Shown: positions 48,086-56,923 of the stretch, piece by piece
Layout: every line of letters begins with the position of its first letter
How positions within the stretch are numbered: position 1 is the first letter of the stretch
Assembly (NCBI RefSeq): GCF_014648495.1
Contig: NZ_BMRF01000004.1
Span: 496,001-560,000 of the forward strand
Reading direction: 5' to 3'
DNA length: 64,000 nucleotides
DNA from: Actinomadura cremea
GTDB lineage: Bacteria; Actinomycetota; Actinomycetes; Streptosporangiales; Streptosporangiaceae
Translations under genes and position numbers: made by a program
The notes under the pieces: generated by a model
What the model saw: the letters and a program-made list of their open reading frames with translations, nothing else
Told to the model about the DNA's origin: nothing
The model's database searches: none

Positions 48086-48826
48086 GTGAGTGCGCAGAAG
48101 GACGTCGAGGCCCGGGAGCGGATCCTGCGGGCCGCCGCGCGGCTGCTCGCCGAGTCGGGCGGCGAGCCCGTCTCGACGCGGGCGATCTGCGGCGCCGCCG
48201 GGGTCGGGGCCCCGACCCTCTACCACCACTTCGGCGACAAGCAGGGGCTGCTGGACGCCGTCGCCGCGCACGGGTTCGAGCGGTACCTGGCGAGCAAGCG
48301 CGCGCAGCCCCACAGCGCCGACCCGGTCGAGGACCTGCACCGCGGCTGGGACCTGCACGTCGACTTCGGCCGGTCGAACCCGGAGCTGTACACGCTCATG
48401 TACGGGACGTCCCGCCGCCCGCCCGCCGCCGCCGAGGCGCACGAGCTCCTGCTCGGCCTCGTGGGGGCCGTCGCCCGCGCGGGACGCCTCCGGGTGCCGG
48501 TCGAGGCCGCCGCGGGCATGATCCACGCCTCGGGCACCGGGGTCACGCTGTCGCTGATCGCCGGGGACGGCGACGCCGAACTGCCGGCGCGCACGCGCGA
48601 GGCGCTCTTCGCGGCGCTGATCGTCCCCGCCGGGCCGGGGGACGGGACGTCCGGCACGGCCGGGACGGACGACGGCGGGGCCCGGGCCCTCGCCATCGCG
48701 CTGCGCGCCGCGCTCGCCGACGAGCCCGCGCCCGGCCTCACCGCGACCGAGAACGCCATGCTCGGGGAGTGGCTCGACCGGATCGTGGTCGGGCCGTACG
48801 CCGGGCGGGCCCCCGACGACGCCTGA
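48086..48826 (+). CDS. TetR/AcrR family regulator
   Basis: A 246-residue repressor from GTG 48086. The N-terminal HTH is ILRAAARLLAESGGEPVSTRAICGAAGVGAPTLYHHFGDKQGLLDAV. The C-terminal domain is of the WHG/TetR_C type with HVDFGRSNPELYTLMYG. An Ala/Gly/Asp low-complexity segment lies at about 190-205. It is divergent from the zinc alcohol dehydrogenase and probably represses it. It ends 40 bp from the convergent DUF1707 gene. Confidence 0.87.
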   Translation: MSAQKDVEARERILRAAARLLAESGGEPVSTRAICGAAGVGAPTLYHHFGDKQGLLDAVAAHGFERYLASKRAQPHSADPVEDLHRGWDLHVDFGRSNPELYTLMYGTSRRPPAAAEAHELLLGLVGAVARAGRLRVPVEAAAGMIHASGTGVTLSLIAGDGDAELPARTREALFAALIVPAGPGDGTSGTAGTDDGGARALAIALRAALADEPAPGLTATENAMLGEWLDRIVVGPYAGRAPDDA

Positions 48827-48865
48827 CGGCCCGCCCGGCGGCGGGACCGGTGGGCGGACGGGCGG

Positions 48866-49513
48866 TCAGTCTTCGAGCCGCTTGCGGTCCTTCTTCCTGC
48901 CCTTGCGGGCCCGCCGCTTGACGTCGACGCCGCCCCAGAACGCGAACCCCTTGACGACGACCCTGGGCGCGCCGGGATCACCCGGCCCGCTCGCCCGCTG
49001 GTCGAACCCGCCCATGATCCCGAGACCGCGGACGTGGACGGCGAGGTCGTCCGGCACGATCACCTCCACGCCCCCCATGATCGCCCAGGCGTGGATCGTC
49101 AGCTCGCCCTCGGGGAAACGCGCCTCCCGCAGGTCGATCTTGCCGCCGCCCCACCAGGTGAACGTGAAGAACGTCCGGGGCGCGTTCCACACCCCGGACC
49201 GGCGGAACCCGCTCAGGATCCCGATGCCGGTCTTCCAGGTGGGCGCGCCGTCCACCGGCCGGTAGTCCGCGCCGACCAGCGGCGACGGGGCCGCCGCGCC
49301 GCCCGTGGCGGGGAGGTCCCGGGTGAGCGGCTGCAGCTCGGAGTAGGTCTTGGCCGCGTACACCGCGTCGAGCCGTTCGTCGAGCTCGGCGAGCGTGAGC
49401 CGGCCGTCGCCCGCCGCGTCCCGCAGGACCTGCGCCACCCGGTCCCGATCGGCGTCGGACGCGCGCATCTCCGGAGTCCCGGACGGCCCGGCGTGCTCGG
49501 GAAGGTTCGTCAT
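48866..49513 (-). CDS. DUF1707 domain protein (LiaF-like C-terminal region)
   Basis: A 215-residue protein. The DUF1707 (SHOCT-like) motif is MRASDADRDRVAQVLRDAAGDGRLTLAELDERLDAVYAAKTYSEL at about 16-60. A beta-repeat region related to the cell-wall-active antibiotic-response (LiaF) domain follows, with repeats of the type IHAWAIMGGVEVIVPDDL and GLGIMGGFDQRA. There is no clear transmembrane helix; the C-terminus is strongly basic (RRARKGRKKDRKR). The role is unknown; a membrane-stress association is inferred from LiaF. Confidence 0.85.
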   Translation of the reverse strand: MTNLPEHAGPSGTPEMRASDADRDRVAQVLRDAAGDGRLTLAELDERLDAVYAAKTYSELQPLTRDLPATGGAAAPSPLVGADYRPVDGAPTWKTGIGILSGFRRSGVWNAPRTFFTFTWWGGGKIDLREARFPEGELTIHAWAIMGGVEVIVPDDLAVHVRGLGIMGGFDQRASGPGDPGAPRVVVKGFAFWGGVDVKRRARKGRKKDRKRLED

Positions 49514-49551
49514 GACGCAAGCCTAATCCGCCGGTACCGTCCGGTGCAGGA

Positions 49552-51834
49552 TCAATCGCCCCGCGGCTCCAGCCGGACGATCACCGACTTGGACGTCGGG
49601 GTGTTGCTGATCTCGGCCGTGCTGTCGAGCGGGACCAGGACGTTCGTCTCCGGGAAGTACGCCGCCGCGCAGCCGGGCGCGGTCGGGTAGCCGACGATCC
49701 GGAAGGACGGCGCCCGCCGCTCCGTGCCGTCGGACCACTCCGACACCAGGTCGACCACGGCGCCGTCCGCGAGGCCGAGCGCCGCCAGGTCGGCGGGGTT
49801 GACGAACACGACGCGGCGTCCGGCCTTGATGCCCCGGTAGCGGTCGTCCAGCCCGTAGACGGTGGTGTTGTACTGGTCGTGGCTGCGGACCGTCTGCAGC
49901 AGCAGCCGCCCCTCGGGGACGCGCAGCACCTCCAGCTCGTTGACGGTCAGGTTCGCCTTGCCCGTCGCGGTCGGGAAGCGGCGCTCGTCGCGCGGCGCGT
50001 GCGGCAGGACGAACCCGCCCGGTGCGCGCACGCGGGCGTTGAAGTCGTCGAAACCGGGCACCACCCGGGACACGTGGTCGCGGATGACGTCGTAGTCGCG
50101 CTCCATCGCCGCCCAGCCGACGACCGAGCCGGGGAGCGCGGCGCGGGCCAGCCGGCACACGATCGCGACCTCCGACAGGAGGTGCTCCGACGCGGGGGCG
50201 AGGCGGCCGCGGGACGCGTGCACCATGCCCATCGAGTCCTCGACGGAGACGAACTGCGGCCCGGACTCGCGCACGTCGCGCTCGGTGCGGCCGAGCGTCG
50301 GCAGGATGAGCGCGTACTCGCCGGTCACCGCGTGCGAGCGGTTCAGCTTCGTGGACACGTGCGCGGTCAGCCGGCAGTTGCGCAGCGCCGCCTCGGTGAC
50401 GGCCGAGTCGGGCGTGGCGCGGACGAAGTTGCCGCCCATCCCGAAGAACACCTTCGCCGCGCCGTCGCGCATCGCGCGGATCGCGTCGACGGTGTCGAGG
50501 CCGTGCTCGCGCGGCGGCTCGAACCCGAACTCGGTCGCGAGCGCGTCCAGGAAGGCGGGCGCGGGCTTCTCGTAGATGCCCATCGTGCGGTCGCCCTGCA
50601 CGTTGGAGTGGCCGCGGACGGGGCAGACGCCCGCGCCGGGGCGGCCCACGTTGCCGCGCAGCAGCAGGAAGTTGACGACCTCGCGGATCGTCGGCACCGA
50701 GTTGCGGTGCTGGGTGAGGCCCATCGCCCAGCACACCACGATCCGCTCGGCGGCGAGGACGTCGCCGAGCGTCGCGGCGATCTCCCCGCGCGTCAGGCCG
50801 GTGGCCTCCAGGACGTCGTCCCAGTCCAGGTCGCGGACGTGCTTCTCGAACGCCTCGAACCCGTGCGTGTGCGCGTCGAGGAACGCGCGGTCGAGCGCAC
50901 CGGGCGCGTCCGACTCCAGGAGCAGCCGGTTGAGGGCCTGGAAGAGGGCGAGGTCGCCGTTCAGGCGGATCTGCAGGAAGCGGTCGGCGAGCGCGGTGCC
51001 CTGCCCGGTGACGCCGGACGGGCGCTGCGGGTTCTTGAACCGCATCAGCCCCGCCTCGGGCAGCGGGTTGACGGCGATGATCCGCGCGCCGCCCTTCTTG
51101 GCCCGTTCCAGCGCCGACAGCATCCGCGGATGGTTCGTCCCGGGGTTCTGCCCGACGACGAGGATCAGGTCGGCCTCGTGCAGGTCGTCCAGGAGCACCG
51201 AGCCCTTGCCGACGCCGAGCGTCTCGGTCAGCGCGGACCCGGACGACTCGTGGCACATGTTGCTGCAGTCGGGCATGTTGTTCGTGCCGAACTCGCGGGC
51301 GAACAGCTGGTAGGCGAACGCCGCCTCGTTGCTCGTCCGCCCCGAGGTGTAGAAGACGGCCTCGTCGGGGGAGTCGAGGGAGGCCAGCTCGTCCGCCACC
51401 AAAGCGAACGCGTCGTCCCAGCTCACGGGCTCGTAATGGGCGGCGCCGGGCCGCTTGACCATCGGCTCGGTCAGCCTGCCCTGCTGCCCGAGCCAGTGGT
51501 CGGACCGCTCGCCCAGCTCGGCGATCGTGTGCGCCGCGAAGAACTCGCGGGTGATCCGCCGGGTCGTGGCCTCCTCGGCGACGGCCTTCGCGCCGTTCTC
51601 GCAGAACTCCGCGACGTGCCGCTCGTCGCCCTCCGGCCAGGCGCAGCCCGGACAGTCGAACCCCTGCTTCTGGTTGACGCGCAGCAGCGTCAGCGCCGTC
51701 CGTCCGACGCCCATCTGGTCGTAGGACCGGCGCAGCGCGGCCGTCACTCCCGGCACGCCCGCCGCCCACGTCTTCGGCTTCGACACCTGCATCCCGGCGT
51801 CATCGAAGTCGCCGGTGGGGGGCTTGCGGCTCAT
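49552..51834 (-). CDS. FdhF/YdeP family molybdopterin oxidoreductase
   Basis: A 760-residue molybdoenzyme related to formate dehydrogenase-like YdeP. It has a Cys-containing N-terminus (FDCPGCAWPEG), FYTSGRTSNEAAFAYQLFAREFGTNNMPDCSNMCHESS, LILVVGQNPGTNHPRML, and a molybdopterin-dinucleotide-binding C-terminal domain (TVRSHDQYNTTVYGLDDRYRG). There is no selenocysteine or in-frame TGA. The cofactor is inferred to be bis-MGD. YdeP-type proteins are linked to acid or stress physiology without a defined substrate. The ATG ending at 51834 has GAGGA upstream. No electron-transfer partner gene is nearby. Confidence 0.9.
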   Translation of the reverse strand: MSRKPPTGDFDDAGMQVSKPKTWAAGVPGVTAALRRSYDQMGVGRTALTLLRVNQKQGFDCPGCAWPEGDERHVAEFCENGAKAVAEEATTRRITREFFAAHTIAELGERSDHWLGQQGRLTEPMVKRPGAAHYEPVSWDDAFALVADELASLDSPDEAVFYTSGRTSNEAAFAYQLFAREFGTNNMPDCSNMCHESSGSALTETLGVGKGSVLLDDLHEADLILVVGQNPGTNHPRMLSALERAKKGGARIIAVNPLPEAGLMRFKNPQRPSGVTGQGTALADRFLQIRLNGDLALFQALNRLLLESDAPGALDRAFLDAHTHGFEAFEKHVRDLDWDDVLEATGLTRGEIAATLGDVLAAERIVVCWAMGLTQHRNSVPTIREVVNFLLLRGNVGRPGAGVCPVRGHSNVQGDRTMGIYEKPAPAFLDALATEFGFEPPREHGLDTVDAIRAMRDGAAKVFFGMGGNFVRATPDSAVTEAALRNCRLTAHVSTKLNRSHAVTGEYALILPTLGRTERDVRESGPQFVSVEDSMGMVHASRGRLAPASEHLLSEVAIVCRLARAALPGSVVGWAAMERDYDVIRDHVSRVVPGFDDFNARVRAPGGFVLPHAPRDERRFPTATGKANLTVNELEVLRVPEGRLLLQTVRSHDQYNTTVYGLDDRYRGIKAGRRVVFVNPADLAALGLADGAVVDLVSEWSDGTERRAPSFRIVGYPTAPGCAAAYFPETNVLVPLDSTAEISNTPTSKSVIVRLEPRGD

Positions 51835-51946
51835 GTGCACATCCTCGTGGGGTCGGCGCTGTGACCTTCCACTTTCGCACGGAAGCACCGCGCGGGCCCC
51901 GCCCGGTCTCCGCCGGACGGAAAGGCTCAGGCCGCGGGACGCGCGA

Positions 51947-53038
51947 TCACTGCGGCGGCCCCTTCGCCAGCCGGACGTCGGTGGCGACGACGGCGCCGCC
52001 CGGCCGCGTCCACTCGATGCGGACCACGTCGCCGGGGTGGCGGCGCAGCATCAGCCCGGTCAGCGTGCTCGGCGAGTCGACGCCCTGCCCGCCGAACGTG
52101 ACGATCGCCGCGCCCACCGGGATCCCGGCCGCCTCGGCGGGGCTGCCCGGGACGACCTCGACGACGCGGGCGCCCGGGTCCGTCCCGTTGCTCCGCACCA
52201 TCACGCCCAGCATCGCGGTCTCGCCGATGTGCACGGTCGCGGACGCCTCCCCGCGCCGGATCCGCGCGGCGATCTCCAGCGCCCGGTCGGCGGGGATCGC
52301 GTAGCCGCGCGGCTTCTCCCGTCCGTCCGGCGCGTCCCCCGACAGGGAGGTCGAGGCCGCGGTGTTGACCCCGATCACCCGTCCGGCGGAGTTCAGCAGC
52401 GGCCCGCCCGAGTCGCCCGGCTTGATCGGGGCGCTGACCTCGATCATCCCGGCCAGCCGCTCGACGCTGCCGTCGCTGTCGTCCCGGGCGGTCACGGACT
52501 GGCCGAGCGCGGTGACGTGCCCGGTGACCACGCTCGGCTCGCCGCCGTCGCCGCCCGCGTTGCCGACGGCGGTGACCGGGTCGCCGATCCCGACCGAGGA
52601 CACCGGCGCGAACCGCGCGGCCGGGAGCCCGGACGCGCCGGTCAGCCGGACGACCGCGATGTCCTGGGACGTGTCGTACCCGACGACCCGCGCCTGATAG
52701 GTGCGGTCGGTGTCGGTGTCGGTCCCCTCTATGCCGGTGGCGCCCTGGATGACGTGGCTGTTGGTCAGCACGAACCCGGACGCGTCCAGCACGATGCCCG
52801 TCCCGGCGGCCCGCGTGCTCTCCAGGCCCCGTACGGACGAGATGTTGACGACCCCCGGCTGCCGTTCGCTGAAATCCGTCCGCTCCGGGGCGACCTCCGT
52901 GGCCGTGACGGGCGGCGGAACGGCGTTCTCGGTCTCCTCGCCCGGCAACCGGCAGGACGGGGCGAGCAGGGCCAGCAGCGCGACCAGGACCAGCGGCAGC
53001 GCGGAACGGAATCCGGGACGACCGGGGAGTTCGCTCAC
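51947..53038 (-). CDS. Trypsin-like (S1C/HtrA-type) serine protease with PDZ domain
   Basis: A 363-residue exported protease. The N-terminal hydrophobic segment (about 13-27) ends in APSC with Cys29, a weak lipobox, so it may be a lipoprotein or a membrane-anchored protein. The catalytic triad is His95 (TNSHVIQG), Asp126 (SQDIAVVRL) and Ser210 (KPGDSGGPLL). A PDZ domain spans about 270-355 (VVEVVPGSPAEAAGIPVGAAI). Role: quality control or regulated proteolysis outside the membrane. It is divergent from the small ORF/ABC operon. Confidence 0.9.
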   Translation of the reverse strand: MSELPGRPGFRSALPLVLVALLALLAPSCRLPGEETENAVPPPVTATEVAPERTDFSERQPGVVNISSVRGLESTRAAGTGIVLDASGFVLTNSHVIQGATGIEGTDTDTDRTYQARVVGYDTSQDIAVVRLTGASGLPAARFAPVSSVGIGDPVTAVGNAGGDGGEPSVVTGHVTALGQSVTARDDSDGSVERLAGMIEVSAPIKPGDSGGPLLNSAGRVIGVNTAASTSLSGDAPDGREKPRGYAIPADRALEIAARIRRGEASATVHIGETAMLGVMVRSNGTDPGARVVEVVPGSPAEAAGIPVGAAIVTFGGQGVDSPSTLTGLMLRRHPGDVVRIEWTRPGGAVVATDVRLAKGPPQ

Positions 53039-53102
53039 CTGCGTTCCTCCTCACCCTTTCCACCCATAATTCCCGATCCCCAGTGATTAGTCCCTGACCG
53101 GC

Positions 53103-53132
53103 TTGACCTCCGCCCTGGCTAACGGTTATCTG
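53103..53132 (+). promoter_or_regulatory. Promoter for the small ORF and ABC exporter operon
   Basis: TTGACC (53103-53108) and TATCTG (53127-53132) form a good -35/-10 pair with an 18-bp spacer, in a locally AT-richer stretch. Transcription would start about 25 nt before the small ORF's GGGGAGGGGAGG ribosome-binding site. Confidence 0.6.
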
Positions 53133-53160
53133 TAAGCCCGACGGGGAGGGGAGGCGGCCG

Positions 53161-53313
53161 ATGCGGGACGTCGTCCCGGCGCCGCCGGCCGGGGAACCCG
53201 CGCACGGATACGAGCCGCGCGCGCTCCCGCCGGAGGGTGCCGCCCTCCGCCCACGGGCCGCCCACCGCCGGCCCGACGCCCGCGAGACCGACTGGACGAA
53301 GGAAACCGAGTGA
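53161..53313 (+). CDS. Small 50-residue ORF coupled to the ABC exporter
   Basis: The ATG at 53161 directly follows GGGGAGGGGAGG at ideal spacing, and the frame of 50 codons ends in a TGA that overlaps the GTG start of the ABC ATPase (GTGA, 53310-53313). The product begins MRDVVPAPPAGEPAHGYEPR and ends DWTKETE. It is Pro/Arg-rich and hydrophilic, with no transmembrane segment or leader-peptide Gly-Gly site. It is either a real small protein or a translated leader that opens the ATPase start. I recognise no homolog. Confidence 0.5.
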   Translation: MRDVVPAPPAGEPAHGYEPRALPPEGAALRPRAAHRRPDARETDWTKETE

Positions 53314-54038
53314 ACGAGTACATGATCCGCGCGCGGGAGCTGACCCGGCACTACGGGACCGGCCCCGCGCTCGTCCGGGCCGTGGACGGCGTCGGCCTGG
53401 ACGTCGCGGCGGGCGAGACCGTCGGGATCGTGGGCCCGAGCGGCTGCGGCAAGTCGACCCTCCTGCACCTGCTCGGCGGCCTCGACCGTCCGGACGCGGG
53501 CGAGGTCCACCTCGCCGGGCGCCGCATCGACCGGCTCGCCGAGACGGCGGCGGCCCGGATGCGGCGCGACCGCGTGGGCTTCGTGTTCCAGGCGTTCCAC
53601 CTGGTCGACGAGCTGACCGCCGTCGAGAACGTGGAGCTGCCCGCGCTGCTCGCCGGGACGTCCCGGCGCACCGCCCGCCGCCGCGCCGCGCACCTGCTCG
53701 AGCGGGTGGGGCTCGCCGAGCGCGCCGCGCACCTGCCGGACGCGCTGTCGGGCGGGCAGCGCCAGCGCGTCGCGGTCGCGCGGGCCCTGGTGAACGACCC
53801 GCCGGTGCTGCTCGCCGACGAGCCCACCGGCAACCTCGACAGCGCCGCGGCCGCCGACGTCCTGCGGCTGCTCACCGCGCTGCGCGCCGAGGGCCGCACG
53901 CTCGTCGTCGTCACCCACGACACCCGCATCGCCGGGGCCGCCGACCGGCTGGTCACCATGCGGGACGGCGCGTTCGTCGACCAGACGGTGCTGGCCGGGC
54001 GCACCGGCGGCCTCGGCTCGCTGTCCGGGCTCGTCTGA
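53310..54038 (+). CDS. ABC transporter ATP-binding protein (MacB/LolD type)
   Basis: A 242-residue ATPase. Walker A is GPSGCGKST, the Q-loop is VFQAFHLVDELTAVENV, the signature is LSGGQRQRVAVARAL, Walker B is VLLADEPTGNLD and the H-loop is VVVTHD. The MacB/LolD subfamily pairs with FtsX-like permeases. GTG at 53310 overlaps the stop of the small ORF. The ATPase stop overlaps the permease start by one base (TGATG). It would power a mechanotransmission-type exporter for peptides, antibiotics or lipids. Confidence 0.93.
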   Translation: MNEYMIRARELTRHYGTGPALVRAVDGVGLDVAAGETVGIVGPSGCGKSTLLHLLGGLDRPDAGEVHLAGRRIDRLAETAAARMRRDRVGFVFQAFHLVDELTAVENVELPALLAGTSRRTARRRAAHLLERVGLAERAAHLPDALSGGQRQRVAVARALVNDPPVLLADEPTGNLDSAAAADVLRLLTALRAEGRTLVVVTHDTRIAGAADRLVTMRDGAFVDQTVLAGRTGGLGSLSGLV

Positions 54039-55774
54039 TGGGCCGCTGCGCGCTCGTCCTGCGGCTGGCGCTGCGCGACCTGCGCCGCCGCCCCGCCCAG
54101 GGGGTCCTGCTGCTGCTCGCGATCGCCGCCACCGCCGCGACCCTCACGCTCGGCCTGCTCGTGCGGGGCGCGGCCGACGACCCGTGGGAGCGCACCCGCG
54201 CCGCCACCGCCGGTCCCGACGCGGTCGCCGCCGCGCCGGACGCGGGCACGCTCGCGGCCCTCGCCCGCGAACCCGGCGTCGCGGAGGCGGGCCGCCCGTA
54301 CCCGACGCTGTCGACCGTCCTGCGGTCCGGAGACGCGGAGGTCGCCGCGGTCGTCCACGGCCGGGACGCGGGCGCCGCACCCGCCGGGCTCGACCGTCCG
54401 CACGTCACCTCCGGCCACTGGGCGGCGCCGGGGACGGCCGTGGTCGAGCGGGCGTTCGCCGAGGCGCTGGACGTCCGGCCCGGCGACGCGATCGTCGTCG
54501 GAGGCCGCCGCCTGCCCGTCGCGGGGATCGCCGTCACGACCGGCCGCGCCCCCTACCCGTCGTCCACCCCCGGTCTCGTGTGGACGACCCGGGCCGACGC
54601 CGCCGGGCTGGACGCGCGGGAGCGGAGCTGGACGATGCCGCTGCGGCTCACCGACCCCGCCGCGGCGCCCGCGTTCGCGGCCCGCCACGACGGCGTGCGG
54701 TCCGCGCAGGACATCGCCGCGTACGCGACCGCCGAACTCCGCCTCGCCGACCGGGCGCTGCTCGGCGGGACGTGGGCGCTGGCGATCCTCGCCGGGCTGT
54801 GCGTCGCGCTGCTGGTCGGCGGGCGGCTCGCCGAGCAGGGCCGCCGCGTCGGGCTGCTGAAGGCCGCCGGGGCGACGCCCGCGCTGGTCGCGGCCGTCCT
54901 GCTGGCCGAGCACCTGGTGGTCGCGCTCGCCGGGGGAGTCGCCGGGATCCTCGCGGGCTGGGCGGCGTCGCCGCTGCTGACCGGCCCGAACGCGGGCCTG
55001 CTCGGCGCCGCGTCGGCGCCCGTCCCGACGCCCGGCGTGGTCGCGGCCGTGCTGCTCGCCGCACTGGCCGTCACCGCCGCCTCCACGGCCGTCCCGGCGC
55101 TGCGCGGCGCCCGGGTCCGGACGGCGCGCGCGCTGAGCCGTCCCGTGCGGGGTCCGGGCAGGCGTTCGCGGCTGGTCGCGCTGTCGTCGGGGCTGCCCGT
55201 CCCGCTCCTGCTGGGCGTGCGGATCGCCGCGCGCCGTCCCCGCCGGACGTTCCTGGCCGCCGCGAGCACCGCCGTCACCGCCGGGATGCTCGTCGCCGCG
55301 CTCGCCCTGCACCGGCAGGTCGAGGCCAAGGACGCGGGCGCCGTCGGCCCCGGCTTCGTGCCCGGCGCGGGCAACCCGGTGACCGAGCGCGTCGGGCAGA
55401 TCATGCTGGTGCTGTCGCTCGCCCTGCTCCTCCTCGCGGCCGTCAACGCGATCCTCACCGCCTGGACGACCGCGCTCGACACCTCCCGCACCGCCGCGCT
55501 CGTCCGCGCGGTCGGCGCGACGCCCCGGCAGGTGGCGTCCGGCCTGGCCGCCGCGCAGCTGCTGCCGGCCTCCGTCGCGGCGCTCGCCGGGGTCCCGCTG
55601 GGGCTGCTGGTCCACCGGGCCGCGCTCGCCCTCGGCGGCGGCGGGGCGCCCGCCGCGGACGTCCCGGCGCCGTGGCTCGCGGCCGTCGTGCCGTGCACGC
55701 TCGCCGCCGTCGCGCTGCTCACCGCCGTCCCGGCGCGCCGCGCCGCGAGCCGCCCGGTGGCCCGCGTCCTGTGA
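54038..55774 (+). CDS. FtsX-like ABC transporter permease
   Basis: A 578-residue permease with an N-terminal transmembrane helix (about 18-43), a large extracytoplasmic domain (about 45-225), three helices at about 228-345 with the motif GRRVGLLKAAGATPALVAAVLLAEHLVVALAGG, and a second FtsX half at about 385-575 (TSRTAALVRAVGATPRQVA). It is coupled to the ATPase gene by a TGATG junction. The function follows the ATPase: export or extraction of an envelope-associated substrate. No sensor kinase is adjacent, unlike BceAB systems. Confidence 0.9.
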   Translation: MGRCALVLRLALRDLRRRPAQGVLLLLAIAATAATLTLGLLVRGAADDPWERTRAATAGPDAVAAAPDAGTLAALAREPGVAEAGRPYPTLSTVLRSGDAEVAAVVHGRDAGAAPAGLDRPHVTSGHWAAPGTAVVERAFAEALDVRPGDAIVVGGRRLPVAGIAVTTGRAPYPSSTPGLVWTTRADAAGLDARERSWTMPLRLTDPAAAPAFAARHDGVRSAQDIAAYATAELRLADRALLGGTWALAILAGLCVALLVGGRLAEQGRRVGLLKAAGATPALVAAVLLAEHLVVALAGGVAGILAGWAASPLLTGPNAGLLGAASAPVPTPGVVAAVLLAALAVTAASTAVPALRGARVRTARALSRPVRGPGRRSRLVALSSGLPVPLLLGVRIAARRPRRTFLAAASTAVTAGMLVAALALHRQVEAKDAGAVGPGFVPGAGNPVTERVGQIMLVLSLALLLLAAVNAILTAWTTALDTSRTAALVRAVGATPRQVASGLAAAQLLPASVAALAGVPLGLLVHRAALALGGGGAPAADVPAPWLAAVVPCTLAAVALLTAVPARRAASRPVARVL

Positions 55775-55838
55775 GCCGGCCCCCCGGCTCGGGCGGAGCG
55801 GCCGGCCCGGCGCCGAGGGCGACGCCCAGGAGACGTGC

Positions 55839-56813
55839 CTAGGAGAAGTAACGCCGCGGGTTGGTCACGAGCATCTGGTCGAGCTGCGCGTCGGTGACGC
55901 CGCGGGCGCGCAGCGCGGGCAGGACGTCGTCGCTGATGTGGCGGTAGTTCCAGTTCGGCGCCATGCCCCGCAGCAGATCGGGGTCGGGGCCGAACCAGTC
56001 GATGAAGCAGCTCGCGTCGTGGCTCAGCACCATCCGGTCGGCGTAGCCGCGCTCGCACATCGCGACGACCGTGCTCACCCGGTCGGCGGTCGAGTTGATC
56101 ACGTCGAGCCCGAACCGGTCCATGCCGAGGATCGCGCCGGTGTCGGCGAGCTCGCTCAGGTAGCCGAGGTCGTTGCTGTCGCCCGCGTGCGCGATCACGA
56201 CCTTCGACAGGTCGGCGCCCTCCTCGCGCAGCACCCGCACCACCTCGCGTCCGGCGAAGGTGGAGCTCTCGGTGTGGACGGTGATCGGCGCGCCCGTCTC
56301 GCGGTGCGCGCCCGCGACGGCCCGCAGCACCCGCTCGACGCCGGGGGTGAGGCCGGGGTGGTCGACCGCGCACTTGAGGAACGCGGCCCGCACGCCGGTG
56401 TCGCCGATGCCCTGCGTCAGGTCCCGGACGAAGTCGGCGACCATCGGGTCGGGACCGCCGAGCAGCGTGCCCGGCCCCCGGTGGTGGAACTGGAACGGCA
56501 GGTCGTTGTAGGTGTAGATGCCGGTCGCGGCGATGATGTTGAGCTCGGGCACCCGCTCGGCGATCCGGGCGATCCGCGGGATGTAGCGGCCGAGGCCCCA
56601 CACGGTCGGGTCGGCGATCGTGGCGACGCCGCGCTCCACGAGCTGCCGCAGCTTGCGGACGGCGTCGTCGGCCTTCTCGTCCTCGTCCCACCAGTCGCCC
56701 GCGCCGTAGTTCTCGACGTGCTCGGTGCTCAGGACGAACACGTGCTCGTGCATGAACGTGCGGCCGAGCGCGCCGACGTCGACGGGGCCGCGGACGGTCT
56801 GGACTTCGGCCAT
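55839..56813 (-). CDS. Phosphotriesterase family metal-dependent hydrolase (lactonase-like)
   Basis: A 324-residue TIM-barrel hydrolase. Binuclear-metal ligands are visible: His22 and His24 (TFMHEHVFV), the bridging Lys in FLKCAVD, His in TVHTESS, His in VIAHAGDSN and Asp in LSHDASCF. Length and motifs fit phosphotriesterase-like lactonases, which open lactone rings. The ATG ending at 56813 has GGAGG upstream. An in-frame extension to 56867 would run through the perfect 18-bp palindrome shared with the divergent TetR and is rejected. Confidence 0.9.
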   Translation of the reverse strand: MAEVQTVRGPVDVGALGRTFMHEHVFVLSTEHVENYGAGDWWDEDEKADDAVRKLRQLVERGVATIADPTVWGLGRYIPRIARIAERVPELNIIAATGIYTYNDLPFQFHHRGPGTLLGGPDPMVADFVRDLTQGIGDTGVRAAFLKCAVDHPGLTPGVERVLRAVAGAHRETGAPITVHTESSTFAGREVVRVLREEGADLSKVVIAHAGDSNDLGYLSELADTGAILGMDRFGLDVINSTADRVSTVVAMCERGYADRMVLSHDASCFIDWFGPDPDLLRGMAPNWNYRHISDDVLPALRARGVTDAQLDQMLVTNPRRYFS

Positions 56814-56842
56814 GGAACTACCTCCATACCTGCACGGGGTGC

Positions 56843-56860
56843 ATACCGACCGGTCGGTAT
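56843..56860. promoter_or_regulatory. Perfect 18-bp palindrome, TetR operator
   Basis: ATACCGACCGGTCGGTAT is a perfect palindrome between the divergent phosphotriesterase and TetR genes. Such sites are typical for FadR/KstR-like TetR proteins. It lies 30 bp from the hydrolase start, where repressor binding should block both promoters. Confidence 0.75.
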
Positions 56861-56923
56861 CTGGCAAGCTAGGACGCGGGACGCGGCCGCGTCAATGCCC
56901 TATACCCCAGCGGAGGTGCACAG

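Noticed and set aside
49552-51834. Selenocysteine-containing formate dehydrogenase
   Set aside because: No in-frame TGA; motifs fit the YdeP-like family instead.
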